NCBI RefSeq assembly: GCF_019396345.1
Contig: NZ_JAHKRM010000009.1
Location: forward strand, 362,765 to 426,764
Origin: Nonomuraea guangzhouensis
GTDB lineage: Bacteria; Actinomycetota; Actinomycetes; Streptosporangiales; Streptosporangiaceae
Length of the DNA stretch: 64,000 nucleotides
Direction of reading: 5' to 3'
Below the pieces are notes generated by a model. The model was not told the DNA's origin and searched no databases. It worked only from the letters and a program-made list of their open reading frames with translations. Position 1 is the first letter of the stretch; each line of letters starts with the position of its first letter. The position numbers were made by a program, and so were the translations under genes. This document shows, piece after piece, positions 16,302 through 24,626 of this stretch.

Positions 16302-17783
16302 TCAGAGAACGATCGTCACGGTCTTCTCCTCGGTGTTCGCCTCGATGCCCGCCCACCCCAGCTCGCGGCCCTGACCGCTGAGCTTGGAACCTCCCCAGGG
16401 AAGGCTGGGGTCGAGCGGAGACCAGCCGTTCACCGCGACCGCACCCGCCTTGACGCCGCGCGCCACCCTGTGCGCGCGGCCGACGTCCGAGGTCCACAAG
16501 GTGGCGGACAGCGCGTAGTCACAGTCGTTGGCGATCGCGATCGCCTCCTCCTCGGAGTCGAACGGGATGATCGTGCCGACTGGGCCGAAGATCTCTTCTC
16601 GGGCGATGGTCATCGAGTTCGTCGCGTCGGCGAACAGGGTCGGTTCGACGAAGTAGCCCGGACGTCCCGGCCGGCCACCCCCGACGACGCACCGCGCGCC
16701 GTCCGCGACGCCCGCCTCGATGTACCGGGACACGCGTTCGAGCTGCCGCGCGTTGATGAGAGCCCCCATCGTCGTGCCCTCGTCGAACGGATCGCCGAGC
16801 TGCACGCCGCGCGCCCTGGTCACCAGACGCTCCACGACCTCGTCGTAGACGGCGCGGGCCACCAGAATGCGGCTGCCTGCGGCGCACACCTCCCCCTGGT
16901 TGGCGAAGATGCCGACGGCCACGCCCTCGGCCGCCGCGTCGAGGCCGGCGTCCGCGAAGACGATCTGCGGGCTCTTCCCGCCCAGTTCGAGAGTGATGCG
17001 ACGGAACCCCTTCGCCGCGGCGACCGCCACCTTGTAGCCCGTCTCAGGACTTCCGGTGAAAGAGATCTTGTCGACGCCCGGGTGATCGATGAGGAGCTGG
17101 CCGGTCACGCTTCCCTGGCCGGGAAGCACACTGAACGCCCCTGGAGGGAATCCGGCCTCTTCGATCAGTGACGCCAGCAGCAGCGATGTCAGCGGCGCCT
17201 CCTCCGGAGGCTTCAGGATGACCGCGCACCCGGCGGCGAGGGCGGGTGCGATCTTCCATGCCGCGATCATCGTCGGCGAGTTCCACGGCGTGATCGCGGC
17301 GACGACCCCGACCGGTTCACGGACCGTGTAGCTGACCGTGGGCCGTCCCATGTAGCCGGACGTCGGGATGGAGCGTCCCTCCACCTTGTCCGCCCAGCCG
17401 GCGAAGTGACGGAAGGTCCGAACCGACTGGGGAAGATCGATCGCGCGGGGCTCGAAGCCCGGCTTGCCGACGTCGAGCGACTCCAGTGCGGCGAACTCTT
17501 CGCTGCGCTCCTCGAGCAGGTCGGCCACCCGGTTGAGCAACCGGCCCCTGGTGGCGCCATCCGTCCGTCCCCACGCGCCGTCGTCCAAGGCCGATCGCGC
17601 GAAGGAGACGGCCGAGTCGACCTCGGCGGGGCCGGCCGCCTGAACCGTCATGAGCCGTCGCTCTGTCACGGGATCGACCACGTCGAACGTGCCCACGCCT
17701 CGGGTGACACCCCACCGTCCCGCGTAATACGGCTCGGTGGGCACCTTCAGGGCCAGCCGTTCGGCTTCAGCACGTACTATCAT
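16302..17783 (-). CDS. Aldehyde dehydrogenase (second copy)
   Basis: A 493-residue ALDH with PWNSPTM, FTGSPETGYK, the base Glu in LELGGKSPQ, the catalytic Cys in NQGEVCAAGSR and EEIFGPV. The C-terminal LPWGGSKLSGQGRELG is typical of betaine-aldehyde or aromatic-aldehyde dehydrogenases. It is only moderately similar to the ALDH at 7622-9133, so it is not a recent duplicate. ATG 17783 lies inside the palindromic element next to the divergent IclR gene, so regulation by that IclR is probable. It heads a three-gene unit with the flavodoxin-like and DsbA-like genes. Confidence 0.92.
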   Translation of the reverse strand: MIVRAEAERLALKVPTEPYYAGRWGVTRGVGTFDVVDPVTERRLMTVQAAGPAEVDSAVSFARSALDDGAWGRTDGATRGRLLNRVADLLEERSEEFAALESLDVGKPGFEPRAIDLPQSVRTFRHFAGWADKVEGRSIPTSGYMGRPTVSYTVREPVGVVAAITPWNSPTMIAAWKIAPALAAGCAVILKPPEEAPLTSLLLASLIEEAGFPPGAFSVLPGQGSVTGQLLIDHPGVDKISFTGSPETGYKVAVAAAKGFRRITLELGGKSPQIVFADAGLDAAAEGVAVGIFANQGEVCAAGSRILVARAVYDEVVERLVTRARGVQLGDPFDEGTTMGALINARQLERVSRYIEAGVADGARCVVGGGRPGRPGYFVEPTLFADATNSMTIAREEIFGPVGTIIPFDSEEEAIAIANDCDYALSATLWTSDVGRAHRVARGVKAGAVAVNGWSPLDPSLPWGGSKLSGQGRELGWAGIEANTEEKTVTIVL

Positions 17784-17831
17784 GTTCGATTACCGTTCTT
17801 TTTGGCCGATAGTCGTACGCGCACGATAGTC
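17783..17831. promoter_or_regulatory. Operator-like elements C between ALDH and IclR genes
   Basis: At 17806-17831 half-sites GATAGTCGTAC and GCACGATAGTC face each other with a 2-bp spacer. They resemble the half-sites at 10738 and 14511, but those have a wider spacer. At 17783-17793 the 11-mer TGTTCGATTAC matches half of palindrome B exactly and overlaps the ALDH start codon. The elements lie between the divergent ALDH gene (start 17783) and the IclR gene (start 17918). Confidence 0.5.
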
Positions 17832-17917
17832 ACGGAGCCGGAGGACCGTCAAGACGGCACCGCACGCCGACATGTGACACCATGTGCGAGATCTGGAGAG
17901 GAGGGTGAGGAGCTGTC

Positions 17918-18622
17918 GTGGCTGCACCCGGCGGGGAGACATCTCAGACACTCGACCGCGGTTTGACCGTGCTCAAATTGCTGGCCAGGAGCGAAGACGG
18001 CCTGACGGCCGCCGACCTCGCCGAACGGCTCAGCACTGCCCGGGCCATCGTTTACCGCTTGCTGCGCACTCTGGAGGCCCACGATCTCGTGAGCCGGGAA
18101 GGCGCGAGGTACGTCCTCGGGTTCGGCGTCGTCGAACTGGCCGGACGCCTCCAACCACGCCTCCAGAGCACGATATGGCCCATTCTGCGCAAGCTGAGCG
18201 AGCAGACCAGCAGCACCGCGCTGCTGAGCGTCGCCGACGGAGATCACGCGCTCATCCTTGTGACGGCCGAGCCTCCGAACACCACCTTCCACCTGGCGAT
18301 GCGGGAAGGGACGCGCCACCCCCTTGGCGTCGGCGCCGACGGGGTGGCGATCCTCGCCGGTCGGCCACCGAGCGCCGGCGACACCGAAGACGTCCGGCTG
18401 GCGCGTGAGCGCGGCTACGCCGTCACGGTGGGCATGCTTCAGCCCGGCGCGGTCGGCATTGCCGCGCCCATCCAGGCGTCGGACTGGGCTACGGCGAGCC
18501 TCGGAGTGGTCCAGCTGGGCGTCAAGGCAGACGATGCGCTCGTTCCCGCCGTGATGGGCGCCGCGGCCGAGGCCAGCGCGCGGCTGTCGGGCGCACCCCG
18601 AGCCGAAGTGGCCGAGCGCTAG
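17918..18622 (+). CDS. IclR family transcriptional regulator
   Basis: A 234-residue IclR protein. The N-terminal helix-turn-helix spans roughly residues 8-70 (QTLDRGLTVLKLLA, GLTAADLAERLSTARAIVYRLLRTL). The C-terminal effector domain follows with HPLGVGADGVAILAG and a region reading GAVGIAAPI. The effector domain is somewhat short. GTG 17918 has GGAGAGGAGGGTGAGGAG just upstream. It is divergent from the second aldehyde dehydrogenase. It is the best candidate for recognising the palindromes at 10738, 14511 and 17806, which would make it the local regulator of the amine/aromatic operons. That assignment is inference. Confidence 0.88.
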   Translation: MAAPGGETSQTLDRGLTVLKLLARSEDGLTAADLAERLSTARAIVYRLLRTLEAHDLVSREGARYVLGFGVVELAGRLQPRLQSTIWPILRKLSEQTSSTALLSVADGDHALILVTAEPPNTTFHLAMREGTRHPLGVGADGVAILAGRPPSAGDTEDVRLARERGYAVTVGMLQPGAVGIAAPIQASDWATASLGVVQLGVKADDALVPAVMGAAAEASARLSGAPRAEVAER

Positions 18623-18771
18623 GGATCGCATCCGTCGGGCGGATCGTCGAGTCGTCGGCGATGCGGCGTCGAAGCACACGTCAGTCCAGGCGGCCGACTC
18701 AGCATACATCGTATTGCTCGATACACTGCATCGATCGAAGAGGCCGTAATGACCGACAGACGGAGAACGCA

Positions 18772-19617
18772 ATGGCCGAACGAGACAGGACGGGAGGGCG
18801 AGCCTCGACGACCGGCCGCCATCCCGCGGAGGACGACGCGCAAGGCAACCAGGCCCACGGCGATCCCGAAGACGTACGGGATGAGACGGGCGAGCCGCTG
18901 CTGGTGTGGGAGCGGCCGGAGCCGACCGATCGGGCGGCTCCGGTCTGGCTCAACCGGGACCTGATCGTGCGCGCGGCGATCGCGCTCGCCGACGCCGACG
19001 GGCTGGCCGCGGTGTCATTGCGCAAGGTCGCCGCCAAGCTCGACGCGGGCCCGATGCGCCTGTACCGCTACATGTCCACCAAGGAAGAACTGCTCGACCT
19101 CATGGTCGACGCCGTGTACGCGGAGATCCACCCGCCCAGCCCGGGCGGCGACTGGCGGGCCGCGCTGCGGACCCTGGCGCGCCGCACCCGGCAGGCCGCG
19201 CTGCGTCACGAGTGGTTCGCCGACCTGCTCGGCGGCCGCCCGCACCTCGGCCCGTACGCGCTCGCCCACCTCGAGGCGTCCATGGCCGCGCTGCACGGCG
19301 TCCCGGGGTTCGAGGATGCCGGCACCGTCCGCGACGCGGTCGGCGCCGTCCGCGCCTACCTGGTGGGCGCGATCCGCATGGAGATCGCCGAGCGGCGCGT
19401 CGAACGTGCCAGCGGCCTGACCGAGCACCAGTGGCAGCGTGCCACCAGCCCGTACCTCACCCGCATGTTCGCCACCGGCCGCTATCCCACCCTGGCCTGG
19501 GTAGTCGGCGACGCCACCCACCCCAGCGCGGCCACCGCCTTCGACACCGGCCTCGACCTGCTACTCGACGCCATCGACCCGGCCGGCGACGCCGAGGGAC
19601 ACCAGCCCGGCCGTTGA
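18772..19617 (+). CDS. TetR/AcrR family regulator with TetR-type C-terminal domain
   Basis: A 281-residue TetR-family protein. After a polar N-terminal stretch of about 50 residues, the helix-turn-helix is LIVRAAIALADADGLAAVS...LRKVAAKLDAGPMRLYRYM. This matches the tetracycline-repressor-like group (TetR_C C-terminal domain) with MSTKEELLDLMVDAV. The reading frame is open back to 18661, but the ATG at 18772 begins the protein-like sequence. The upstream region has GTAT and ATAC half-palindromes around 18705-18725, a weak operator candidate. The next gene, a ProC-like reductase, starts 56 bp downstream. Confidence 0.85.
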   Translation: MAERDRTGGRASTTGRHPAEDDAQGNQAHGDPEDVRDETGEPLLVWERPEPTDRAAPVWLNRDLIVRAAIALADADGLAAVSLRKVAAKLDAGPMRLYRYMSTKEELLDLMVDAVYAEIHPPSPGGDWRAALRTLARRTRQAALRHEWFADLLGGRPHLGPYALAHLEASMAALHGVPGFEDAGTVRDAVGAVRAYLVGAIRMEIAERRVERASGLTEHQWQRATSPYLTRMFATGRYPTLAWVVGDATHPSAATAFDTGLDLLLDAIDPAGDAEGHQPGR

Positions 19618-19673
19618 ACCCTCGCACGACGCCGACCCATCGAGGACCACCACGCACCATGGAGGAAGACGCA

Positions 19674-20438
19674 GTGAAGCGCATCGGCATCATCGGGGTA
19701 GGCGAGATCGGCAGGGCCCTCGTGGCAGGCCTGTGCGACGGGGCCGACACGCCGCCAGAGGTGTTCCTCTCTCCCAGGGGAGCCCGCGCGGCCGCGGAGC
19801 TGTCCGAGCGCTATGAGGGCGTGCGGGTGTGCGCCGGCAACCAGGAGGTGGTGGACCGTTCCGAGATCGTGATCATCGCCGTTCGCCGCCCCGACCGCCA
19901 CGAGGCACTCGCCGGCTTGCGAGTGGACGACGACAAGCTGGTAGTCAACGTGATGGCCGGCGTCGGCATCGACGAGCTGCGCCAGACACTCGCGACCGAT
20001 GCCCCGCTGGTACGCGCCATCCCCCTGCCCACCGTACGCGAACGCCGCTGCGTCACGGTGACGTACCCGTCGCACCCGGTGGCGAACGCGCTCTTCGAGC
20101 GCCTGGGCGGGTCGCTCCCGGTCGCGGACGAGGCGGCCTTCGACGTCTTCTCCGCCCTGTCGGCGACGCTGACCGCCCACTACTCCTACCTCGCCACACT
20201 CACGTCGTGGGCTGCCGGCCACGGCATCCCCTCCGGCGAGGCGGACCGCTACGTTCGCAGCCTCTTCCAGGGCGTCGGACGCTCCCTGAGCGACGAGACC
20301 CGAACCCTGCACCAGCTCGCGGCCGACCACGAGACCCCGAACGGCAGCAACGAACGCATCCGCACCACCTGGTTCGACTCCACCAACTCGAAGGCTCTCA
20401 GTAAGGCACTTGATGATCTGCTCGCCGATCTGAGGTAG
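19674..20438 (+). CDS. Pyrroline-5-carboxylate-reductase-like NAD(P)-binding protein
   Basis: A 254-residue ProC-family protein. The Rossmann motif GIIGVGEIGRALVAGL is at the N-terminus, VIIAVRRPD ends the nucleotide-binding part, and VVNVMAGVGIDELRQTL matches the ProC core. The C-terminal dimerisation domain contains the SALSATLTAHY region. GTG 19674 is preceded by GGAGGA at seven bases; an ATG at 19659 would bury that site. It need not make proline, since homologues in accessory clusters reduce other imines. It lies in the same direction as the upstream TetR gene and may be controlled by it. Confidence 0.8.
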   Translation: MKRIGIIGVGEIGRALVAGLCDGADTPPEVFLSPRGARAAAELSERYEGVRVCAGNQEVVDRSEIVIIAVRRPDRHEALAGLRVDDDKLVVNVMAGVGIDELRQTLATDAPLVRAIPLPTVRERRCVTVTYPSHPVANALFERLGGSLPVADEAAFDVFSALSATLTAHYSYLATLTSWAAGHGIPSGEADRYVRSLFQGVGRSLSDETRTLHQLAADHETPNGSNERIRTTWFDSTNSKALSKALDDLLADLR

Positions 20439-20460
20439 CCGCCTTTACATTGTAGATCAA

Positions 20461-21099
20461 TCATGCGAGCGGATACCCGTACGAGCCGCGGAGGCGGACG
20501 AAGTGGGCCAAGGTGAGGATCTCGCGGCGCTCCAGCCCGGCGGGCACCCGCTCGAACAGCACGACCTCCTCCCGGCCGCCGGGCCCGATCGGCTGCACCA
20601 GGCGGCCACCGACCCCCAACTGCTCGACCAGCGGCGCCGGGACCTGCGGGAAGGCGGCCGACACGAGGACGGCGTCGTACGGGGCGCGCTGTGGCACGCC
20701 ACCACTGCCGTCCCCGACGAGCAGCGCCACGTTGCCGATGCCGTGGCGGGCGAGATTACGCCGGGCCTGCTCGGAGAGGCAGGGCCACAGCTCGACGGAC
20801 ACGACGTCGGCGGCCAGGCGCGCGAGCAGCGCCGTCTGGAAGCCGAGCCCCGTGCCGATCTCCAGCACGTGCTCGTCGCCGGACAGGGCCAGCCCTTCGA
20901 TCATCCTGGCCGTGAGCGAGGGCTGGGTGGTCACCTGGCCATGCCCGATCGGCAGCGGGGCGTCCTCGTAGGCCGTACCGATGGCGTCGGCGGGCACGAA
21001 GTCCGCCCTCGGTGTCGTCCGCACCGCGTCGAGCAGGCGCTCGTCGCGGACGCCCTCTGTCCGGAGGTCGTCCGCCAGGGTCCACGGGGAGCCCGCCAC
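20461..21099 (-). CDS. Protein-L-isoaspartate O-methyltransferase family protein
   Basis: A 212-residue SAM-dependent methyltransferase of the PCMT family. The sequence has RADFVPADAIGTAYEDAPLPIGHGQVTTQPS in overlapping pieces, motif I as VLEIGTGLGFQTALLARL, and YDAVLVSAAFPQVPAPLVEQL. The GQVTTQPS segment corresponds to the substrate loop of PCMT (usually GQTISQP). The start GTG 21099 has GGAGG seven bases upstream, two bases after the preceding CapA-like stop, so the two are cotranscribed. Actinomycetes often carry several PCMT-like proteins, some of them dedicated to peptide maturation; no precursor peptide gene was seen here. Confidence 0.85.
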   Translation of the reverse strand: MAGSPWTLADDLRTEGVRDERLLDAVRTTPRADFVPADAIGTAYEDAPLPIGHGQVTTQPSLTARMIEGLALSGDEHVLEIGTGLGFQTALLARLAADVVSVELWPCLSEQARRNLARHGIGNVALLVGDGSGGVPQRAPYDAVLVSAAFPQVPAPLVEQLGVGGRLVQPIGPGGREEVVLFERVPAGLERREILTLAHFVRLRGSYGYPLA

Positions 21100-21101
21100 G
21101 G

Positions 21102-22214
21102 TCAGGCCTCCGCCAGGACGAGCATGCCGCCCGGCTCGCTGCGGATCCGGCTCCCGAAACCGCGGCCTGCCTGGTCTAGGGTCGCGCGCAGCCACTCGGC
21201 GTCGCCGGGGTCGGCGTGGCAGAGCCGCATGCGCCGGGCCCGCACGGGCGCCATGCGCAGGGCGGCGAGCCGTCCGGAGTCCGGATCGAGCGAGGCGAGG
21301 TAGAGCAACCGCAGGTCGTCGCGGTACTCCTCGTACCCGCTGATCCCCTCGTAGTCGTCGATCAGGTCGCCGCAGCCGTACAGGATCAGCCGGCCGCGGT
21401 ACACCTCGATCGGGCGCGGATGGTGCGAGGAGTGCCCGTGCACCACGTCGACGCCCCCGTCGATGAGCGCGTGCGCGAAGAGGATCTGTTCCCGGGAGAC
21501 CCAGTACCCCCAGTTGGAGCCCCAGTGGATGGAGGCCACCACGATGTCCCCCGGTCGCTTCGCCTCCCGCACCCGCTCGACGATCGCGGCCGCGGCGGCC
21601 GGCGACGGCCCCGGCACGAAGTCGACGCCGGAGTGGTCCGCGGCCGCCGCCCAGTCCGGTGGCACGCCGCTGGAGGGCATGCCGAACGAGAACACCAGCA
21701 CGCGCCCGCCTCCCGGCAGGGGCACGGCCACTGGGCGGCGCGCCTCGTCCAGGTCCCGCCCCGCCCCGGCCGCCGCGAGCCCAGCCGCGGCCAGCGCGTC
21801 GAGCGTCTCGGCGAGCCCGGCGGGCCCGAAGTCCAGCAGGTGATTGTTCGCCAGTACGCAGGCGTCGGGCCGCACCATGGCCAGGCACGGAAGGTTGTCG
21901 GGGTTCATGCGGTAATGAAGCACCTTGCCCGCGGCGAACGCATCGCTCCTGGTCACGCTCGTCTCCAGGTTCACCACCCGGACGTCTCGCGCGTACGCGT
22001 CGAGGACCGACAGCGCGTCGCCCCACGGCCAGGAGAAGTCGACCGGACGCGGAATCGGCCCGTTGACCGCCTCGGCGAGCTCGACGTAGGTGCGCGCGTC
22101 GTCGACGTGCGGCTCACGCAGGACGGGATCACCCGGATGCGGCAGAACCTGGTCCACGCCGCGGCCGAGCATGACGTCGCCACCGAGGAACAGGGTCACC
22201 AGGTCAGCGCCCAT
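21102..22214 (-). CDS. CapA/PgsA family metallophosphatase-fold protein
   Basis: A 370-residue protein of the poly-gamma-glutamate CapA family (calcineurin-like fold). Conserved elements are LGGDVMLGRGVDQ at the N-terminus, VVNLETSVT, VLANNHLLDFG, ASIHWGSNWGYWVS and VHGHSSHHPRPIEVYRG. There is no signal peptide, unlike membrane-anchored capsule proteins, so it is a cytosolic member of unknown substrate. It is followed two bases later by the PCMT-like gene. Nothing in the window suggests capsule synthesis; the pair may act together on a peptide or nucleotide substrate. Confidence 0.85.
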   Translation of the reverse strand: MGADLVTLFLGGDVMLGRGVDQVLPHPGDPVLREPHVDDARTYVELAEAVNGPIPRPVDFSWPWGDALSVLDAYARDVRVVNLETSVTRSDAFAAGKVLHYRMNPDNLPCLAMVRPDACVLANNHLLDFGPAGLAETLDALAAAGLAAAGAGRDLDEARRPVAVPLPGGGRVLVFSFGMPSSGVPPDWAAAADHSGVDFVPGPSPAAAAAIVERVREAKRPGDIVVASIHWGSNWGYWVSREQILFAHALIDGGVDVVHGHSSHHPRPIEVYRGRLILYGCGDLIDDYEGISGYEEYRDDLRLLYLASLDPDSGRLAALRMAPVRARRMRLCHADPGDAEWLRATLDQAGRGFGSRIRSEPGGMLVLAEA

Positions 22215-22321
22215 GCCTCCATGCTAGGCGGCCAGGCACAGGACCTGGTATCGAGCACACGACCTGGCCGATGATGGCGAGGCCGTGCGCGTCACAGCCG
22301 TGGCAGCCTGGCCAGGTCGGC

Positions 22322-22882
22322 TCACCAGGACACGCGCTTGGCGTCCGCCAGGGCGCCGGTCCCGGCCATGGCCAGGGTCGCCTCCGGGTTGATCGGATGG
22401 AACGGCCCGCCCCGGACGTCGCGGTAGGCCCGCTCCAGCGGCGAGGTCCGGAAGAAGGCGGCGCCGCCCACGACGTCGAGGGCGAGGTCCACGATCGCCT
22501 TCGCCTCGCACACCGCGTGCCGTTTGGCCACCATCAGCGTGGTCAGTGTGCGCTCGTCCGCCGACGGGTCCTCCCCGGCCTCGTCGACGGCGCCGAGCAG
22601 CGCCCACTTGGCCACCCGCAGGCGGGCGGACATCTCACCCAGGCCGCGTACCGCCGCCGGGGCCGGCTCACCGGCGCGGCCGGCGACGACCCGCAGCGCC
22701 TCGTCGTACGCACCCTGCGCGATGCCCAGATAGACGGCACCGACGATCGGCGCGAAGTGGATCACCGCGGCCAGTAGCGGACCGGTCAGGACCCCGTACG
22801 GGCGGCGACCGACGATCTTGTCGGCGAACGGCGCCTCGAATCCTTCTCTTTCGACAGCATCGGCAGCGTGGTAGCAGGCCGT
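22322..22882 (-). pseudogene. 5'-truncated acyl-CoA dehydrogenase remnant
   Basis: The frame encodes the C-terminal domain of an acyl-CoA dehydrogenase: PLLAAVIHFAPIVGAVYLGIAQGAYDEALRV, then the helical segments VAKRHAVCEAKAIVDLALDVVGGAAFFRTSPLERAYRDVRGG and HPINPEATLAMAG (landmarks from one continuous stretch). About 147 to 187 residues remain of roughly 390. The FAD and substrate-binding N-terminal and middle domains are missing. The frame runs unbroken up to the TetR stop codon at 22883 and has no good start except a GTG at 22765. The most likely history is loss of the 5' part when the TetR region was joined here. Relatives include nitroalkane- or sulfur-compound-oxidising dehydrogenases, so the original substrate is unclear. 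Confidence 0.75.
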
Positions 22883-23533
22883 TCACGAACGATGTGTCAC
22901 CGGGGCCAGCCACAGTCCGACGATCGCGTCGATCAGGCCGGCGGCGAGGTCGTCCCAGCTCGGCTGGAGGGTGGGCGTGCCATCGGCGAGGGCGCGTTCC
23001 CGCTCGACGCACATGTGCACGATCACATGACGCGCCATGGCCCAGCGTGCCTCGCGCACGGCGGGCGGCAGATGGGAGACACACCGGTTCAGGCCGTCCA
23101 CGAGCAGCCGTAGCGAGGGCGACGGGAGCGCCTCCTCGATCGTGATCTCATACAGCGCCGGATCGGCCATCACCTGGGCGCGGAACCGCGCGTACCAGGT
23201 GGGACTGCCCTGAGCCGCCAAATGCCGGATGAACGGGCGCACCAGACAGGCCACCCAATCGCGGACATCCGTGGAACCGGCGGCGTCGGCCACCATCCAC
23301 ACCCGCAGTTCCTCCATCTGGTCGGCGTGTTTGCGGGCGATCGCGCGGACCAGATCGGCCTTCGTACCGAAGTGGTAGCCCACGGCGGCGCTGTTGCCCT
23401 GGCCGGCCGCCTCACTGATCTGGCGGTTCGACACCGCGTGCACACCGTGTTCGGCGTACAACCGCTCCGCCGTGGCCAGGATCAACTCCCGGGTCGCACT
23501 GCCCCGCTCGGGCCGCACCGTCCTACCCGCCAT
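22883..23533 (-). CDS. TetR family regulator (paralogue 1)
   Basis: A 216-residue TetR protein. The helix-turn-helix is ATAERLYAEHGVHAVSNRQ followed by ISEAAGQGNSAAVGYHFGTKADLVRAI. The C-terminal part contains SPTWYARFRAQVMADP and a conserved VHMCVERERAL. ATG 23533 has GAGGAG six bases upstream; longer in-frame starts exist to 23596. It is strongly similar along its whole length to the TetR at 23878-24540. It is divergent from a ferredoxin gene, and two palindromes lie between them, so it probably controls the ferredoxin/P450 unit that is now broken. Confidence 0.88.
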   Translation of the reverse strand: MAGRTVRPERGSATRELILATAERLYAEHGVHAVSNRQISEAAGQGNSAAVGYHFGTKADLVRAIARKHADQMEELRVWMVADAAGSTDVRDWVACLVRPFIRHLAAQGSPTWYARFRAQVMADPALYEITIEEALPSPSLRLLVDGLNRCVSHLPPAVREARWAMARHVIVHMCVERERALADGTPTLQPSWDDLAAGLIDAIVGLWLAPVTHRS

Positions 23534-23594
23534 CACCGTCTCCTCGATCTCGACCCTCATCGCATCGTCGGGAACCTCCCCGCCTGCCCAATTC

Positions 23595-23628
23595 AATCAT
23601 ATGATTTACTTGAGTCAATCGTACGGTT
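23595..23628. promoter_or_regulatory. Two TetR-type palindromes upstream of the ferredoxin
   Basis: AATCATATGATT at 23595-23606 is a perfect 12-bp palindrome. AATCGTACGGTT at 23617-23628 has the same ends and one mismatch. Their centres are 22 bp apart, two helical turns, as expected for two repressor dimers on one face. The region is AT-rich compared with its surroundings and lies between the TetR and ferredoxin starts. Confidence 0.6.
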
Positions 23629-23667
23629 TATTTCCCGGGTGGCACGCAGGGCGGATGGCGCTAACCC

Positions 23668-23867
23668 ATGAAAATCACCATTGACCACGACAAGTGCTGT
23701 GGGGCCGGCACGTGTGTGCTTCTCGCACCGGACGTGTTCGACCAGCGAGACGACGACGGGATCGTGATCCTGCTGGACGAACGGCCGTCCGCGGAACTCC
23801 ATCCGGTCGTCGTGATGCCGCCGACGTCTGCCCCGGAGCGGCGATCTTCGTGAGCGAGGACGCGTGA
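23668..23867 (+). pseudogene. Frameshifted P450-type ferredoxin
   Basis: The sequence starts as a typical single-cluster actinomycete ferredoxin, MKITIDHDKCCGAGTCVL, then APDVFDQRDDDGIV and ELHPVV. In the original frame it then runs into VMPPTSAPERRSS and stops at 23853. One base out of frame the sequence continues RDAADVCPGAAIFVSEDA and stops at 23867, which is exactly the expected C-terminus with the last cluster Cys. A single-base deletion near 23807-23812 (GTCGTCGT, probably once GTCGTCCGT) explains this. Such ferredoxins carry electrons to cytochrome P450. Unless it is a sequencing error, the gene is dead because the C-terminal Cys-Pro is lost. Confidence 0.8.
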
Positions 23868-23877
23868 AGACCCCGGG

Positions 23878-24540
23878 TCACGATGGGCGCAGGACGGGTG
23901 CCTGCCATATCGCGACGATCGCCTCGATCAGGCCGTTGGCGGTGGCGTCCCACGTGGGGCGGAAGGTGGGGCCGTGTTCCGCGAGGGCCCGTTCCCGCTC
24001 GACGCACATCTGCACGACCAGGTGACGGGTCATGCTGGCGCGTTCGAGGTGGATTTCAGCGGGCATGTCGGACAGGCACCGGGCCAGGCCGTCCTGGAAC
24101 AGCCGCAACATCGGGGCGGCGGTCAGCGCTTCCTCGACCATGATCGCACTGAACGCGGGGTCGGCCATGACCTGAGCGGTGAACCGGGCGTACCAGGTGG
24201 GGCTGCCCAGGGTCTCCAGGTGTTCGGTGAACGGGCGGACCAGGCAGGCGACCCAGTCCCGCAGGTCGGTGGAGTCCGCGATGTCGGCCATCATGCGTTC
24301 GCGGATGCGCTCGATCTGCCCGGCGTGCTTGCGGGCGATCGCGCGGATCAGGTCGGCCTTGGCCCCGAAGTGGTACGTGACCGCGGCGTTGTTGCCCTGC
24401 CCGGCGGCCTCGCTGATCTGACGGTTGGCGACCGCGTGCACCCCGCGTTCGGCGAACAGCCGCTCGGCCGCGGCCAGGAGCGCCTCCCGCGTCGCGCTGA
24501 CCTGCTCGTCTCGTCTCACTTGCTGATCATCGTCTCTCAC
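23878..24540 (-). CDS. TetR family regulator (paralogue 2)
   Basis: A 220-residue TetR protein, a clear paralogue of the one at 22883-23533. Shared blocks are ERGVHAVANRQISEAAGQGN, VTYHFGAKADLIRAIARKHA, LRDWVACLVRPF, GSPTWYARFTAQVMADP and VQMCVERERALAEHGPT. The chosen start is the GTG at 24540, but a second GTG 21 bases further in is equally possible. No operator is recognisable upstream, where the sequence runs into tandem repeats and a P450 remnant. It converges on the broken ferredoxin gene, leaving only 10 bp between them. Confidence 0.88.
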   Translation of the reverse strand: MRDDDQQVRRDEQVSATREALLAAAERLFAERGVHAVANRQISEAAGQGNNAAVTYHFGAKADLIRAIARKHAGQIERIRERMMADIADSTDLRDWVACLVRPFTEHLETLGSPTWYARFTAQVMADPAFSAIMVEEALTAAPMLRLFQDGLARCLSDMPAEIHLERASMTRHLVVQMCVERERALAEHGPTFRPTWDATANGLIEAIVAIWQAPVLRPS

Positions 24541-24562
24541 CGCACCGGGACTTCACATAGCC

Positions 24563-24626
24563 CGCGACGACCCAGTCCCGCGCTGGCCCTCCTCCGCGAC
24601 GACCCAGTCCCGCGCTGGCCCTCCTC
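24563..24626. repeat. 32-bp perfect tandem duplication
   Basis: A 32-bp unit beginning CGCGACGACCCAGTCCCG occurs twice in a row without mismatch, followed by a partial third copy that merges into P450-like coding sequence. The unit length is not a multiple of three and would shift any reading frame. It sits at the start of the P450 remnant and fits slippage in DNA no longer under selection. Confidence 0.85.

Noticed and set aside
2122..17783. Antibiotic biosynthetic cluster from the density of monooxygenases and dehydrogenases
   Set aside because: There is no polyketide synthase, NRPS, terpene or glycosyltransferase gene. The enzymes fit degradation better than synthesis.
20461..22214. Peptide-natural-product (RiPP) cluster suggested by the PCMT-like methyltransferase
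   Set aside because: No precursor peptide, ATP-grasp or cyclase gene lies beside it. The only neighbour is a CapA-like protein.
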